Of a DNA stretch of 16,748 nt, positions 1 to 7,334 are shown in pieces. This DNA is from Flavobacteriales bacterium. GTDB taxonomy: Bacteria > Bacteroidota > Bacteroidia > Flavobacteriales_D > Sanyastnellaceae. The notes beneath the pieces are model-generated. The model did no database searches and had not been told where the DNA came from. It saw only the letters and a list, made by a program, of their open reading frames with translations. The stretch lies in contig JAPKAW010000018.1 in the NCBI GenBank assembly GCA_028825055.1, positions 1-16,748 on the forward strand, read 5' to 3'. The translations under genes and the position numbers were made by a program. Numbering within the stretch: position 1 is the stretch's first letter; each line of letters opens with the position of its first letter.

Positions 1-2186
1 CGTCTTCGTACGATCCACTCTACAGTCAGCATGGCAATTAGGCACCATAAGATCCATTCCCAAGCAATGAGGGGGTCCAGTTGAATTTGTTCATGCAGAA
101 TTACAGAAGGCATCCCGGTCACCTGCAAAGCGGCGATTAGACGCTCTGTTGTCATACTGTCAAGCGTACCGCAGAAAGAACCGCCTGTGCGCTCTGAAAG
201 CCTCAGCAATAGGGCGTGATCGGCTGGTTTGCTATTGAGTTCCGCTTGCATCCCTCGGACGACACATGACCCAGACTGTTGAAACAGTTCGCGGTCCAAT
301 TGGCAAGAAGCGATCCAGGTGTAGCTCCCCTCTTGCAAACGACCAGCATCAAGCGCATAGCGTTGATTGCGCTCACTGAATGCCATCGGATATGTAGCGC
401 CATCCTCGGATTTTAATTCCAGTGTGATTGTGGCTCCTTGAGCGGGCTCCAGGGATGCATCGTACACCTCGGCAGTTAATTCAAACCTCTGATCGACTTC
501 AATGGATTTCGGTGCAGCCACAGTAAGCCGATCTTTTGTGCTCTCGGATCCCAAAAATTGAATGTGCCTTTGGATTAGCGCATTGAACTGTTCATGGGAT
601 TCGTTTTGTAAATAATTGCGCATGCGCCAATTCCAAAAGCCTTGTCCAATGGTGACGGCCATCCGACGGTCATTCGACGGGGCACGAACGGACCAGCACG
701 ATTGGTTGGTTTCTAAGTTGCCCAGTTGGCGATAAAATAAAGGGTTCCAAGCCGGTGACCATTGGATATTTCCAAAGGGACCTTGCATAGGAGGCCACTG
801 CTGACAAGCTGCTTCGAGTTCTTTGGAAATTTGAAAGAGTCCGAAATTAGGGTTGGCCCGTATCCGGTGTGTTTCTGACAGCCCAGTTGTGTTCTCCAGA
901 CGAATTCCCCACTCCGCAATGGACGAAAGAGCTGACTGGGAGGCATCATCGCTGAGAATCCACCAGCATGGCTTCTGATTCATTTGAATCAACCTCGGCC
1001 AGCTCATTGCGCCAAAAGATTGTCCCAGGATATTGTGAGCGATGAGTACATCGGCCTGTTCAATGGCTTCCAATAAAGAGCTGGCATCCTTCAGGTTGGA
1101 TGTATGTAACACCTCTACTTCAGTTTGGTCTTGTTCTTGGAGGGCTAAAATGATGGCGCTGACATCGGGGTGTGGGGCATCGGAGACAATCAATACTTGG
1201 CGTTTGCTTTCCAAGACTTCCACATAAAACGAAGAGCGGTTATTGAGACTGTTGGCTTCGTTTGAAGCAACATTACAGCGAACCTCGTAGCGTTGCAACC
1301 CCAAGCCATCGGTAGGCAACATGAACTCAAAATGTTCAGAGGCTTTGTTCGAGGATGGTGTCCAGGACAGAGAAGCTAAGCTCTTCTGTCCAGAATACAC
1401 TTCAACGGTAGTCAATTCATCGGCCAACCCTTGTGATTGTATCACCACTTCAACGGGAAATGCATTGCCCAGATACGCCACTCGGTTGTGATCTACTCGG
1501 TCAATCCAACGGTCTCTTACTACAGTTGTGTCTCCTAGACCTACGGTATAAAGTGGAGTGTTTGGCCAGTGGGAACTATACTCTGGTTGAGCTCCGCGAT
1601 TGATCAATCCATCAGTGGCTAAGATCAATCCTGCCATGTTGCGGTTTTCAAAACGTGCCTCCAGTTCTTTGATGGCCACATCCAAATTGGTTTGACCCCC
1701 GCGCCACTGCGCCGTGGGCCAAGAATTGAGTTCACGGGCATTCAATCCATTTGAAAATCCAAACGTTTCCAAATTGATCCCAATATCGCTGAGTGATTCA
1801 GCCAATTCCAGAGGCCATGTTCGCAATGTCTCCAATACAATCGTGGAATCGGAGGTTCTTGCAATGGAGGCGCTTTCGTCAATGAGTAGAATTGCCAGCG
1901 GCTCTTCACGATCCAAATGGATGTTCCGAATTAACGGTTCTAGAAGCAAAAAGGCCAGCGTGGTAAGCAAGGTTGTTCGGAGCAGAGCGAGTGCGATTCG
2001 ACCTCCAATGGCCATTCCGCCACCTGTGGTAGTCTTTGCCGTTCCTGAATTGCGCCCATACATCCACCACGCAGCAAGGGTGGGGAGCCCAAATACAAGC
2101 GCCCATTGCCAAGCCGAGGCGTCGACAATCCATTGGCTTGGAGCAATGAAGGCAAGAACGGGAGAAGAGATGAGTGAGGGAAGCAA
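1..2186 (-). CDS. VWA-domain membrane protein, 3' end cut by window edge
   Basis: An open frame of 728 codons with no stop runs off the left edge. After a short N-terminus there are two hydrophobic segments (about residues 27-43 and 63-85). A von Willebrand factor A domain follows with a complete metal-ion-dependent adhesion site: DESAS at 103-107, a Thr near 165 and TDG at 191-193. Later come beta-rich segments and a stretch resembling a class I glutamine-amidotransferase fold (around RQVLIVSDAPHPDV). A last membrane helix lies close to the window edge, so only a few residues are probably missing. No ATG is available near the beginning. The frame opens after the fabG stop, so I chose the TTG 9 bp downstream of that stop. 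The layout matches BatA-like or 'VWA domain-containing' envelope proteins of Bacteroidota, whose function is not established. It is the last visible gene of the run that begins with the amidase. Confidence 0.8.
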   Translation of the reverse strand, partial: MLPSLISSPVLAFIAPSQWIVDASAWQWALVFGLPTLAAWWMYGRNSGTAKTTTGGGMAIGGRIALALLRTTLLTTLAFLLLEPLIRNIHLDREEPLAILLIDESASIARTSDSTIVLETLRTWPLELAESLSDIGINLETFGFSNGLNARELNSWPTAQWRGGQTNLDVAIKELEARFENRNMAGLILATDGLINRGAQPEYSSHWPNTPLYTVGLGDTTVVRDRWIDRVDHNRVAYLGNAFPVEVVIQSQGLADELTTVEVYSGQKSLASLSWTPSSNKASEHFEFMLPTDGLGLQRYEVRCNVASNEANSLNNRSSFYVEVLESKRQVLIVSDAPHPDVSAIILALQEQDQTEVEVLHTSNLKDASSLLEAIEQADVLIAHNILGQSFGAMSWPRLIQMNQKPCWWILSDDASQSALSSIAEWGIRLENTTGLSETHRIRANPNFGLFQISKELEAACQQWPPMQGPFGNIQWSPAWNPLFYRQLGNLETNQSCWSVRAPSNDRRMAVTIGQGFWNWRMRNYLQNESHEQFNALIQRHIQFLGSESTKDRLTVAAPKSIEVDQRFELTAEVYDASLEPAQGATITLELKSEDGATYPMAFSERNQRYALDAGRLQEGSYTWIASCQLDRELFQQSGSCVVRGMQAELNSKPADHALLLRLSERTGGSFCGTLDSMTTERLIAALQVTGMPSVILHEQIQLDPLIAWEWILWCLIAMLTVEWIVRR

Positions 2187-2195
2187 GGCGGTGGG

Positions 2196-2942
2196 TCAGG
2201 CTGTGATCATGCCACCATCGATACAAATGGTTTGCCCGGTGATGTACGAACTCATATCGCTCGCTAAGAAGGTGCACAATTGGGCGACATCTTGTGGTTG
2301 TCCACCGCGTTTTAGAGGAATCGCATCGCGCCATCCTTGGACCGTTGTCTCATCGAGAGCAGCGGTCATTTCGGTTTCAATGAAGCCGGGCGCGACAGCG
2401 TTGCAACGGATGTTTCGTGAGCCCAATTCCAATGCTACGGATTTGGTGAATCCAAGAATACCAGCCTTCGAAGCGGCATAGTTCGCTTGTCCAGCATTGC
2501 CTTGAACACCAACGACTGAACTGACGTTGATGATGCTTCCGGCGCGGGCTTTGAGCATGGTGCGCAAAACCGCTTTGGTTAATGCGAAGCAAGACTTGAG
2601 ATTGACATCAATGACGCGGTCCCATTGGTCTTCTGACATCCGCATCAGCAGGGTGTCTTCTGTGATACCCGCATTATTGACAACCACATCGACCGTTCCG
2701 AATGCTTCGACAACAGCAGCTACAAGTTGCTCGGCTTCGTCCATTTTTGAGGCATCGGACTGAAATCCCTTCGCCGTTCCTCCTCCTGCGGTAAGCTCCG
2801 TTTCAAGAGCCTGAGCCTTTTCGACCGAAGAGCGGTAAGTAAAAACGACGGTGGCGCCCTGATGAATGAACTCTTGAGCAATGGCTTTGCCGATCCCTCT
2901 TGAGGCACCGGTGATAATGGCTACTTTTCCTTTCAATAACAT
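2196..2942 (-). CDS. fabG: 3-oxoacyl-[acyl-carrier-protein] reductase FabG
   Basis: A 248-residue short-chain dehydrogenase, the normal FabG length. It reduces 3-oxoacyl-ACP to 3-hydroxyacyl-ACP with NADPH in the cytosolic fatty-acid elongation cycle. Visible motifs are the cofactor loop TGASRGIG (11-18), NNAG (89-92), Asn114, catalytic Ser142 in SSVVG, Tyr155 and Lys159 in YAASK, and PGFIETEM (185-192). These align with E. coli FabG Ser138/Tyr151/Lys155. The start is ATG, 33 bp after the stop of the upstream Fe-S gene, and the stop lies 9 bp before the VWA gene, so it sits within a co-directional run. It is not next to acpP or fabD, so it could be a second FabG paralogue or a related acetoacetyl-CoA-type reductase, but the sequence is close to canonical FabG. 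Confidence 0.93.
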   Translation of the reverse strand: MLLKGKVAIITGASRGIGKAIAQEFIHQGATVVFTYRSSVEKAQALETELTAGGGTAKGFQSDASKMDEAEQLVAAVVEAFGTVDVVVNNAGITEDTLLMRMSEDQWDRVIDVNLKSCFALTKAVLRTMLKARAGSIINVSSVVGVQGNAGQANYAASKAGILGFTKSVALELGSRNIRCNAVAPGFIETEMTAALDETTVQGWRDAIPLKRGGQPQDVAQLCTFLASDMSSYITGQTICIDGGMITA

Positions 2943-2975
2943 GGTTTGCTGTGTATTTCGTTGGGTGCTGACGTG

Positions 2976-3794
2976 TTATAACAAATCCGCTGCTTCAGCG
3001 ATTAATTCTGCTACGTCCTTGACAATTATTTCGCCTTCTTTGTTGGCGTGTTTCACACCATCGGTCATCATGGTATTGCAAAAAGGGCACCCTGTTGCAA
3101 CAATTTCCGCCTTGGATTCGATGACGTCTTCGGTTCGGGCATGGTTGACCTCAGAGGTTCCTTTTTCCGCCTCTTTGAACATCTGAGCACCGCCTGCGCC
3201 GCAGCACAAACCGTTTTGCTTGCAACGGCGCATTTCAATCAATTCCGCATCCAAGGAAGCGATTACTTCACGGGGAGCGAGGTATTCTCCGTTTCCTCTT
3301 CCTAGATAGCAAGGATCGTGGAAGGTGATTTTCTTTCCTTTGAAAACACCTCCATCTGCCATGCGTAATTTCCCTTGTTCAATGAGCTCTCGTATGAACT
3401 GCGTATGGTGTTGTACTTCGTAGTTACCTCCCAATTCAGGGTACTCATTCTTCAATACATTGAAGCAGTGTGGACATCCGGTGATGATGCGGTTGATTCC
3501 ATATCCGTTGAGTATGGCGATGTTCTGAGCGGCTTGCATCTGGTACAAGAATTCGTTCCCAGCGCGTTTGGCCGGATCACCGGAGCAACTCTCTTCTTGG
3601 CCCAATACCGCAAATGAGGTGCCTGCAGCGTTCAATATTTTGGCAATGGCCTTAGTGATGCGCTTAGCGCGGTCGTCAAAACTACCGGCGCAACCAACCC
3701 AGAAAAGCACCTCAGGTGTATTTCCGTTGGCGGTCATTTCGGCCATGGTGGGAATGTGGAATGAAGTCATCTTCGGTTCGTCTGTTTCAAACAT
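2976..3794 (-). CDS. CCG-domain (Fe-S) oxidoreductase subunit, HdrB/EtfD-like
   Basis: A 272-residue soluble protein with two cysteine-rich CCG modules of the heterodisulfide reductase B/GlpC type. The first has C35, C70, C107 and C110; the usual CC pair is Cys-Ser (C70-S71) within ESCSGDPAKR. The second has C162, C197-C198 and C236/C239, the full CX~34CCX~37CXXC pattern. Such modules bind non-cubane or 4Fe-4S clusters and pass electrons to a partner. The start overlaps the upstream membrane 4Fe-4S gene by 8 bp (ATGTTTGA), so the two are probably translationally coupled and form one complex. A second Met at codon 9 is an alternative start. Together the pair covers the domains of the fused actinobacterial membrane protein EtfD (Rv0338c), an ETF dehydrogenase. 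The link to ETF and fatty-acid oxidation is inference; Bacteroidota databases usually say only '(Fe-S)-binding protein'. Confidence 0.85.
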   Translation of the reverse strand: MFETDEPKMTSFHIPTMAEMTANGNTPEVLFWVGCAGSFDDRAKRITKAIAKILNAAGTSFAVLGQEESCSGDPAKRAGNEFLYQMQAAQNIAILNGYGINRIITGCPHCFNVLKNEYPELGGNYEVQHHTQFIRELIEQGKLRMADGGVFKGKKITFHDPCYLGRGNGEYLAPREVIASLDAELIEMRRCKQNGLCCGAGGAQMFKEAEKGTSEVNHARTEDVIESKAEIVATGCPFCNTMMTDGVKHANKEGEIIVKDVAELIAEAADLL

Positions 3795-5109
3795 CTTGCG
3801 TCCAGTCTCCGCGACTTTCAGCAGGAAAGGCCCAAGGGGCTCCGTTGTTTTCGATGTTGTTGAACATGGAGGTAATTGATTCGGGGGACTTGCTGTCCTC
3901 CATGATCAAACTCCGGCGCATGTCCAAAATGATGCCCATGGGACTGATGTTGATGGGGCAGGCTTGGACACAGGCCTGGCAACTTGTGCAGGCCCAAAGT
4001 TCTTCTTCGGTAATGTAGTGACCGAGCAGCGACTTGCCATCGGATTCCCATTGGCCTCCATTGGCGTCACGTGCCTTGCCAATCTCTTCGATGCGATCGC
4101 GGGTATCCATCATAATCTTCCGGGGGCTGAGAAGCTTACCGGTTTGATTGGCAGGACACTCGGAAGTACATCGACCACATTCTGTGCAGGAATAGGATTC
4201 CATGAGCTGTTTCCACGTCAAGTCCGTGGCGTCCTTGGCGCCAAATGGCGCAGGCGGCTCCGCTGATTCAGCCGGAGCAGCATACGGGTCTGCCGACGGG
4301 TCCATCATTAGCTTGACCTCTCGCGTGACAGACTCCATGTTGTTCATGGCACCTGCAGGCGTTAAATCAGAAAAATACGTGTTCGGAAAAGCGAGCATGA
4401 TGTGGAAGTGTTTGGAGTATGGGATGTACACCAAAAAAGCCAAGACTCCTGCGATATGGAACCACCACATGCCCCGTTCAACTGCTACAAGTCCTGCATC
4501 ACTGAAGCCATCATACAACGGCATCAACCATTGGCTCACTGGAAATGAACCTGCGTTTACGTAATGAGGCAATCCCCGCAGTTGTGCGATGCCGTCAGTG
4601 GCGTTCATGCTCAAAAAGGCAAACATGAGGAGCACCTCTACGACTAAGATGATGTTGGCATCGAGCGAAGGCCATCCGGCCAATTCAGGCGAGCGTAACC
4701 GGGCAATGGCGATGCCATTTCGACGAATGAAGAAGACGACACAAGAGAGGATTACACCTGCGGCAAGCCATTCAAAGGAACCAATCAAAAAATTGTAGAC
4801 CGATCCTAAAGGCTGCGCGAAAACCCGGTGCGTACCCAGCAGGCCGTCTAGTACGATCTCGAGCATTTCGAGGTTGATAATCACGAAACCGACATAGATC
4901 ACGATATGCATAATTCCAGCTACTGGACGCGCGGTCATTTTACCTTGACCCAAAGCGACTCGTGCCATGGTTTTCCAGCGCTTGACTTTTTGGTCGCTTA
5001 GATCCACATCACGCCCCAAGCGAATGTTCTTTTGAATGAACCGAATTCTTCGTGCGAAAAAGAAAATACCTACAGACAGAAGAAGGAGGAAAATCAATTG
5101 ACTCATCAT
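3787..5109 (-). CDS. Membrane 4Fe-4S dicluster protein, NarI/HdrC-like subunit
   Basis: A 440-residue protein. The N-terminal half is membrane-embedded, with hydrophobic segments near residues 3-19, 65-85, 107-127, 152-169 and 213-230. Histidines at H68, H218, H234 and H236 could ligate heme b, as in NarI-type cytochromes. The C-terminal half is a cytoplasmic two-cluster ferredoxin domain: C308/C311/C314/C318-P and C374/C377/C380/C384-P, both classic CxxCxxCxxxCP. The architecture fits an electron-transfer subunit that hands electrons to or from the quinone pool. The downstream CCG gene overlaps by 8 bp and supplies the missing cysteine-rich domains. MlaD stops 21 bp upstream. My best reading is a split EtfD/EMO-type ETF:menaquinone oxidoreductase, which would re-oxidise ETF during beta-oxidation. 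Other HdrCB-like oxidoreductases remain possible, and no ETF gene is in view. Confidence 0.85.
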   Translation of the reverse strand: MMSQLIFLLLLSVGIFFFARRIRFIQKNIRLGRDVDLSDQKVKRWKTMARVALGQGKMTARPVAGIMHIVIYVGFVIINLEMLEIVLDGLLGTHRVFAQPLGSVYNFLIGSFEWLAAGVILSCVVFFIRRNGIAIARLRSPELAGWPSLDANIILVVEVLLMFAFLSMNATDGIAQLRGLPHYVNAGSFPVSQWLMPLYDGFSDAGLVAVERGMWWFHIAGVLAFLVYIPYSKHFHIMLAFPNTYFSDLTPAGAMNNMESVTREVKLMMDPSADPYAAPAESAEPPAPFGAKDATDLTWKQLMESYSCTECGRCTSECPANQTGKLLSPRKIMMDTRDRIEEIGKARDANGGQWESDGKSLLGHYITEEELWACTSCQACVQACPINISPMGIILDMRRSLIMEDSKSPESITSMFNNIENNGAPWAFPAESRGDWTQDV

Positions 5110-5130
5110 GCAATCATGCTCTGTTTTCCA

Positions 5131-6189
5131 TCAACGGTTGTCATCTTCTTGCGCCTCCAATTCGTCTTGAATCAGTTTGCGCAAGCGCTTCAACTCCTTT
5201 TTGGAAAGGTTCTTTTCTTGTTTTTTTCCGAACACCGAAACGCGCACATAGCGCCATGGATTGAGGTACAAGTCGTTGATGAGATACTGCAGCTCTTGGT
5301 TGGTTGCCATCAAATCATCATGCAAGGAGTCACTATTGACCAACTTGCCAAGACTGCCTTCTCCTTCTGCAATCTTGCGGGTGATTGTCTCGACATGAGC
5401 CAACGAGCGGTCCGCTCGATTGATTGTGGCTGCGAAATTCACAGCCGCAAGAGAATCCGAAATGTCAGAGAAATTCTCCATGACATTGGCGAGTTCATCG
5501 TTGTGATTTCTAAAGTTGGCAGTAATGCCATCAACATTGGTCATGATGCTGCTGAGCGTCTCGCGGTTTTCAGCCACCATAGCATCAAGTTGAAGCGACG
5601 TCTGTTCGAGGCTTTCGACGGTCCGCTGTATGCTTTCAAAAGCAGTTGGTAAGCCAAGGGTCGCATCCGCTTCAAAAACAGCTTTGAGGTTTTCTAAGAT
5701 GTCATCGACACCGTCAATTAGCTGATCCGTTTTGTTTTTCAACGGCATCAATTCGATGCGGACAGCCTCTGCAATTCCCACTTCGAGATCACTGATTAGC
5801 GTGTCACCCGGAACAGCGAGATTGGGACTATCCCCTGCGATTAAATCGATCGCCTTCGTGCCGAAAAGATCACTTGAAAAAATCCGAGCCCGTGTGTCAT
5901 CTGGAAGTTTTAGGTTGGACTGTTCGATATCAAAAGCGACCAATAGGGTTCCGTCTCCGGCCTCAGAAAATTCGACCTTACTGACCTGACCTACCTTGAA
6001 GCCATTGACTAATACTGGATTGGAAACAGCGAGCCCGTCGATGGCATCGTATTTAGCGTAGTAGCTATTTGATGGTTTGAAGGGGTTTGAACCTTTCAGG
6101 TAGTTGACTCCTAGCACAAGCAAGATCAAGCCTGCTGTTACCAGGACCCCAATTCGAAATTCTTTGGAGAGGTGGATCACGTGAATCAA
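5131..6189 (-). CDS. MlaD/MCE-family lipid-transport protein
   Basis: A 352-residue protein with one N-terminal membrane anchor (about residues 12-31). A single MCE/MlaD domain follows (about 42-120), carrying the family's GLAVSNPVLVNGFKVGQVS signature at 52-70. Next is a long helical, probably coiled-coil, segment (about 140-300) and a strongly charged C-terminus. MCE proteins form hexameric rings anchored in the inner membrane that bind phospholipid on its way between inner and outer membranes. The usual partners MlaE (permease) and MlaF (ATPase) are not in this window. The first codon is TTG, overlapping the amidase stop as TTGA, which suggests translational coupling. A GTG three codons later (6180) is the alternative start. 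Placement between a peptidoglycan amidase and lptD's divergent promoter supports an envelope role. Confidence 0.88.
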   Translation of the reverse strand: MIHVIHLSKEFRIGVLVTAGLILLVLGVNYLKGSNPFKPSNSYYAKYDAIDGLAVSNPVLVNGFKVGQVSKVEFSEAGDGTLLVAFDIEQSNLKLPDDTRARIFSSDLFGTKAIDLIAGDSPNLAVPGDTLISDLEVGIAEAVRIELMPLKNKTDQLIDGVDDILENLKAVFEADATLGLPTAFESIQRTVESLEQTSLQLDAMVAENRETLSSIMTNVDGITANFRNHNDELANVMENFSDISDSLAAVNFAATINRADRSLAHVETITRKIAEGEGSLGKLVNSDSLHDDLMATNQELQYLINDLYLNPWRYVRVSVFGKKQEKNLSKKELKRLRKLIQDELEAQEDDNR

Positions 6190-7334
6190 TTTCCTTTGAA
6201 GAGTACAACACCCTGATGTTTCAATGTCGTCCCCTCGAATTTCACCACGAAAGCATCCGGGAAATTCCCGTTGCGTAAGGATTCTTTGAGGAATTGGGCT
6301 TGTTGCATCGTAGGTGCTGCTCCGACAGCGTATTTGTAAAGTCCGTTACGAAGATACTCAACCACCGGTGTGAGACCGGAAAACCGAGGGTCTTCTTTCG
6401 AAATACGAGAATCTGATGCCATAATCTGGACGCGGTAAGTCGGAGACGGCAAGCTTGTAGTGGTCTGTTCGTCATCTTCAGGGAGTCGGGTTGTCGCGGT
6501 CTCGCTTACAGCATTATTGGGGGACTGTGCATTCGTTCCGGATGGATGATGCTTTTCCTTGTAGCTACGAAAGGCTCGTAAAAGCGCTGAAGCCATCAAA
6601 TCCTTTCCCTTCTCTGAGTTGAGAAAGTCTTCTTCTACAGGATTGCTAAGAAACCCCAACTCAACCAGAACAGAAGGCATTTCGGTGAATGTGATGACAT
6701 AGAACCCAGCCTGTCTAACCCCTCGATCGGTTCGTCCCACACGATCAGAGAATTGATCTTGAATGAGACTTCCCAATTCTAGACTCTTGTTCAGAAATAC
6801 CGATTGCCGGAGGGACAAGGCGATGTATGTGTCAGGGTCTTGTGGGTCAAAGCCCTCGTATTTGTTTTGATAGTCATCTTCTTTAAAGATGGAAGCGTTT
6901 TCTTGTATTGCCACCCGTAAACTCTCTTCACTGCGGTGCATCCCCATGACAAAGGTGCTGGATCCAATGGCTTGAGGTGACGTGAAGGCGTCACAATGGA
7001 TGCTGATGAACAAATCGGCTTCAGCATCATTTGCAATTTTGACACGATTTTTCAAAGAAGGGTAGGCATCGTTCGACCGTGTCATGACAATTTTCACGTC
7101 GGGAAACCGTTCCGTGATGAAATCGCGTAAACGCAACGACACATCCAAGGTGACATTTTTTTCTGTCGAAGCAAATCGCCCCGTTCCCAAATTGCCTGGA
7201 TCAGAGCCTCCATGTCCGGCATCGATCACAACGACCATGTTGGGAGGAAGCGGCGCAAAAGCAATGGACAGCATTACTGTCCCTGCAATGACGCACAGGA
7301 CCGCTCGTTTCGTTAGTTTTGACTGCAGTTTCAT
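6186..7334 (-). CDS. N-acetylmuramoyl-L-alanine amidase (Amidase_3) with SPOR-like C-terminus
   Basis: A zinc amidase that cuts the bond between N-acetylmuramic acid and L-alanine in peptidoglycan during cell separation and wall turnover. Counting from the chosen ATG (382 residues), there is a signal peptide (1-27, ending AFA) and then the catalytic domain. That domain has IDAGHGG with zinc ligand H41, E58 in STEKNV, H113 in ISIHCDA, and catalytic E225 in PSVLVELGFLSN. A low-complexity linker rich in Thr/Ser/Pro follows (about 265-298), then a SPOR-like domain (about 300-368, RVQIMAS to AFVVKFEG) that may bind denuded glycan strands. In-frame ATGs at 7376 and 7343 would give 14 or 3 extra residues. 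I prefer 7334 because the signal peptide is then standard and overlap with lptD is minimal. It heads the minus-strand run, and its stop overlaps the MCE start. Confidence 0.92.
   Translation of the reverse strand: MKLQSKLTKRAVLCVIAGTVMLSIAFAPLPPNMVVVIDAGHGGSDPGNLGTGRFASTEKNVTLDVSLRLRDFITERFPDVKIVMTRSNDAYPSLKNRVKIANDAEADLFISIHCDAFTSPQAIGSSTFVMGMHRSEESLRVAIQENASIFKEDDYQNKYEGFDPQDPDTYIALSLRQSVFLNKSLELGSLIQDQFSDRVGRTDRGVRQAGFYVITFTEMPSVLVELGFLSNPVEEDFLNSEKGKDLMASALLRAFRSYKEKHHPSGTNAQSPNNAVSETATTRLPEDDEQTTTSLPSPTYRVQIMASDSRISKEDPRFSGLTPVVEYLRNGLYKYAVGAAPTMQQAQFLKESLRNGNFPDAFVVKFEGTTLKHQGVVLFKGN
7314..7321 (+). promoter_or_regulatory. Candidate -7 box for lptD
   Basis: TAGTTTTG matches the Bacteroidota TAnnTTTG -7 consensus and lies 11 bp before the ATG at 7333. 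It sits within the signal-peptide codons of the divergent amidase gene. No -33 TTG is evident. It mirrors the minus-strand box at 7344-7351. Confidence 0.3.

Noticed and set aside
1714..2481. Long plus-strand open frame of 255 codons
   Set aside because: It lies antisense over the VWA gene and the 3' part of fabG, whose motifs are clear. The translated protein has no recognisable pattern and shadow composition.
7084..7332. Upstream extension of the lptD frame
   Set aside because: This stretch is antisense to the amidase catalytic domain, including the DAGHGG motif, and a signal peptide begins only at 7333 or later.
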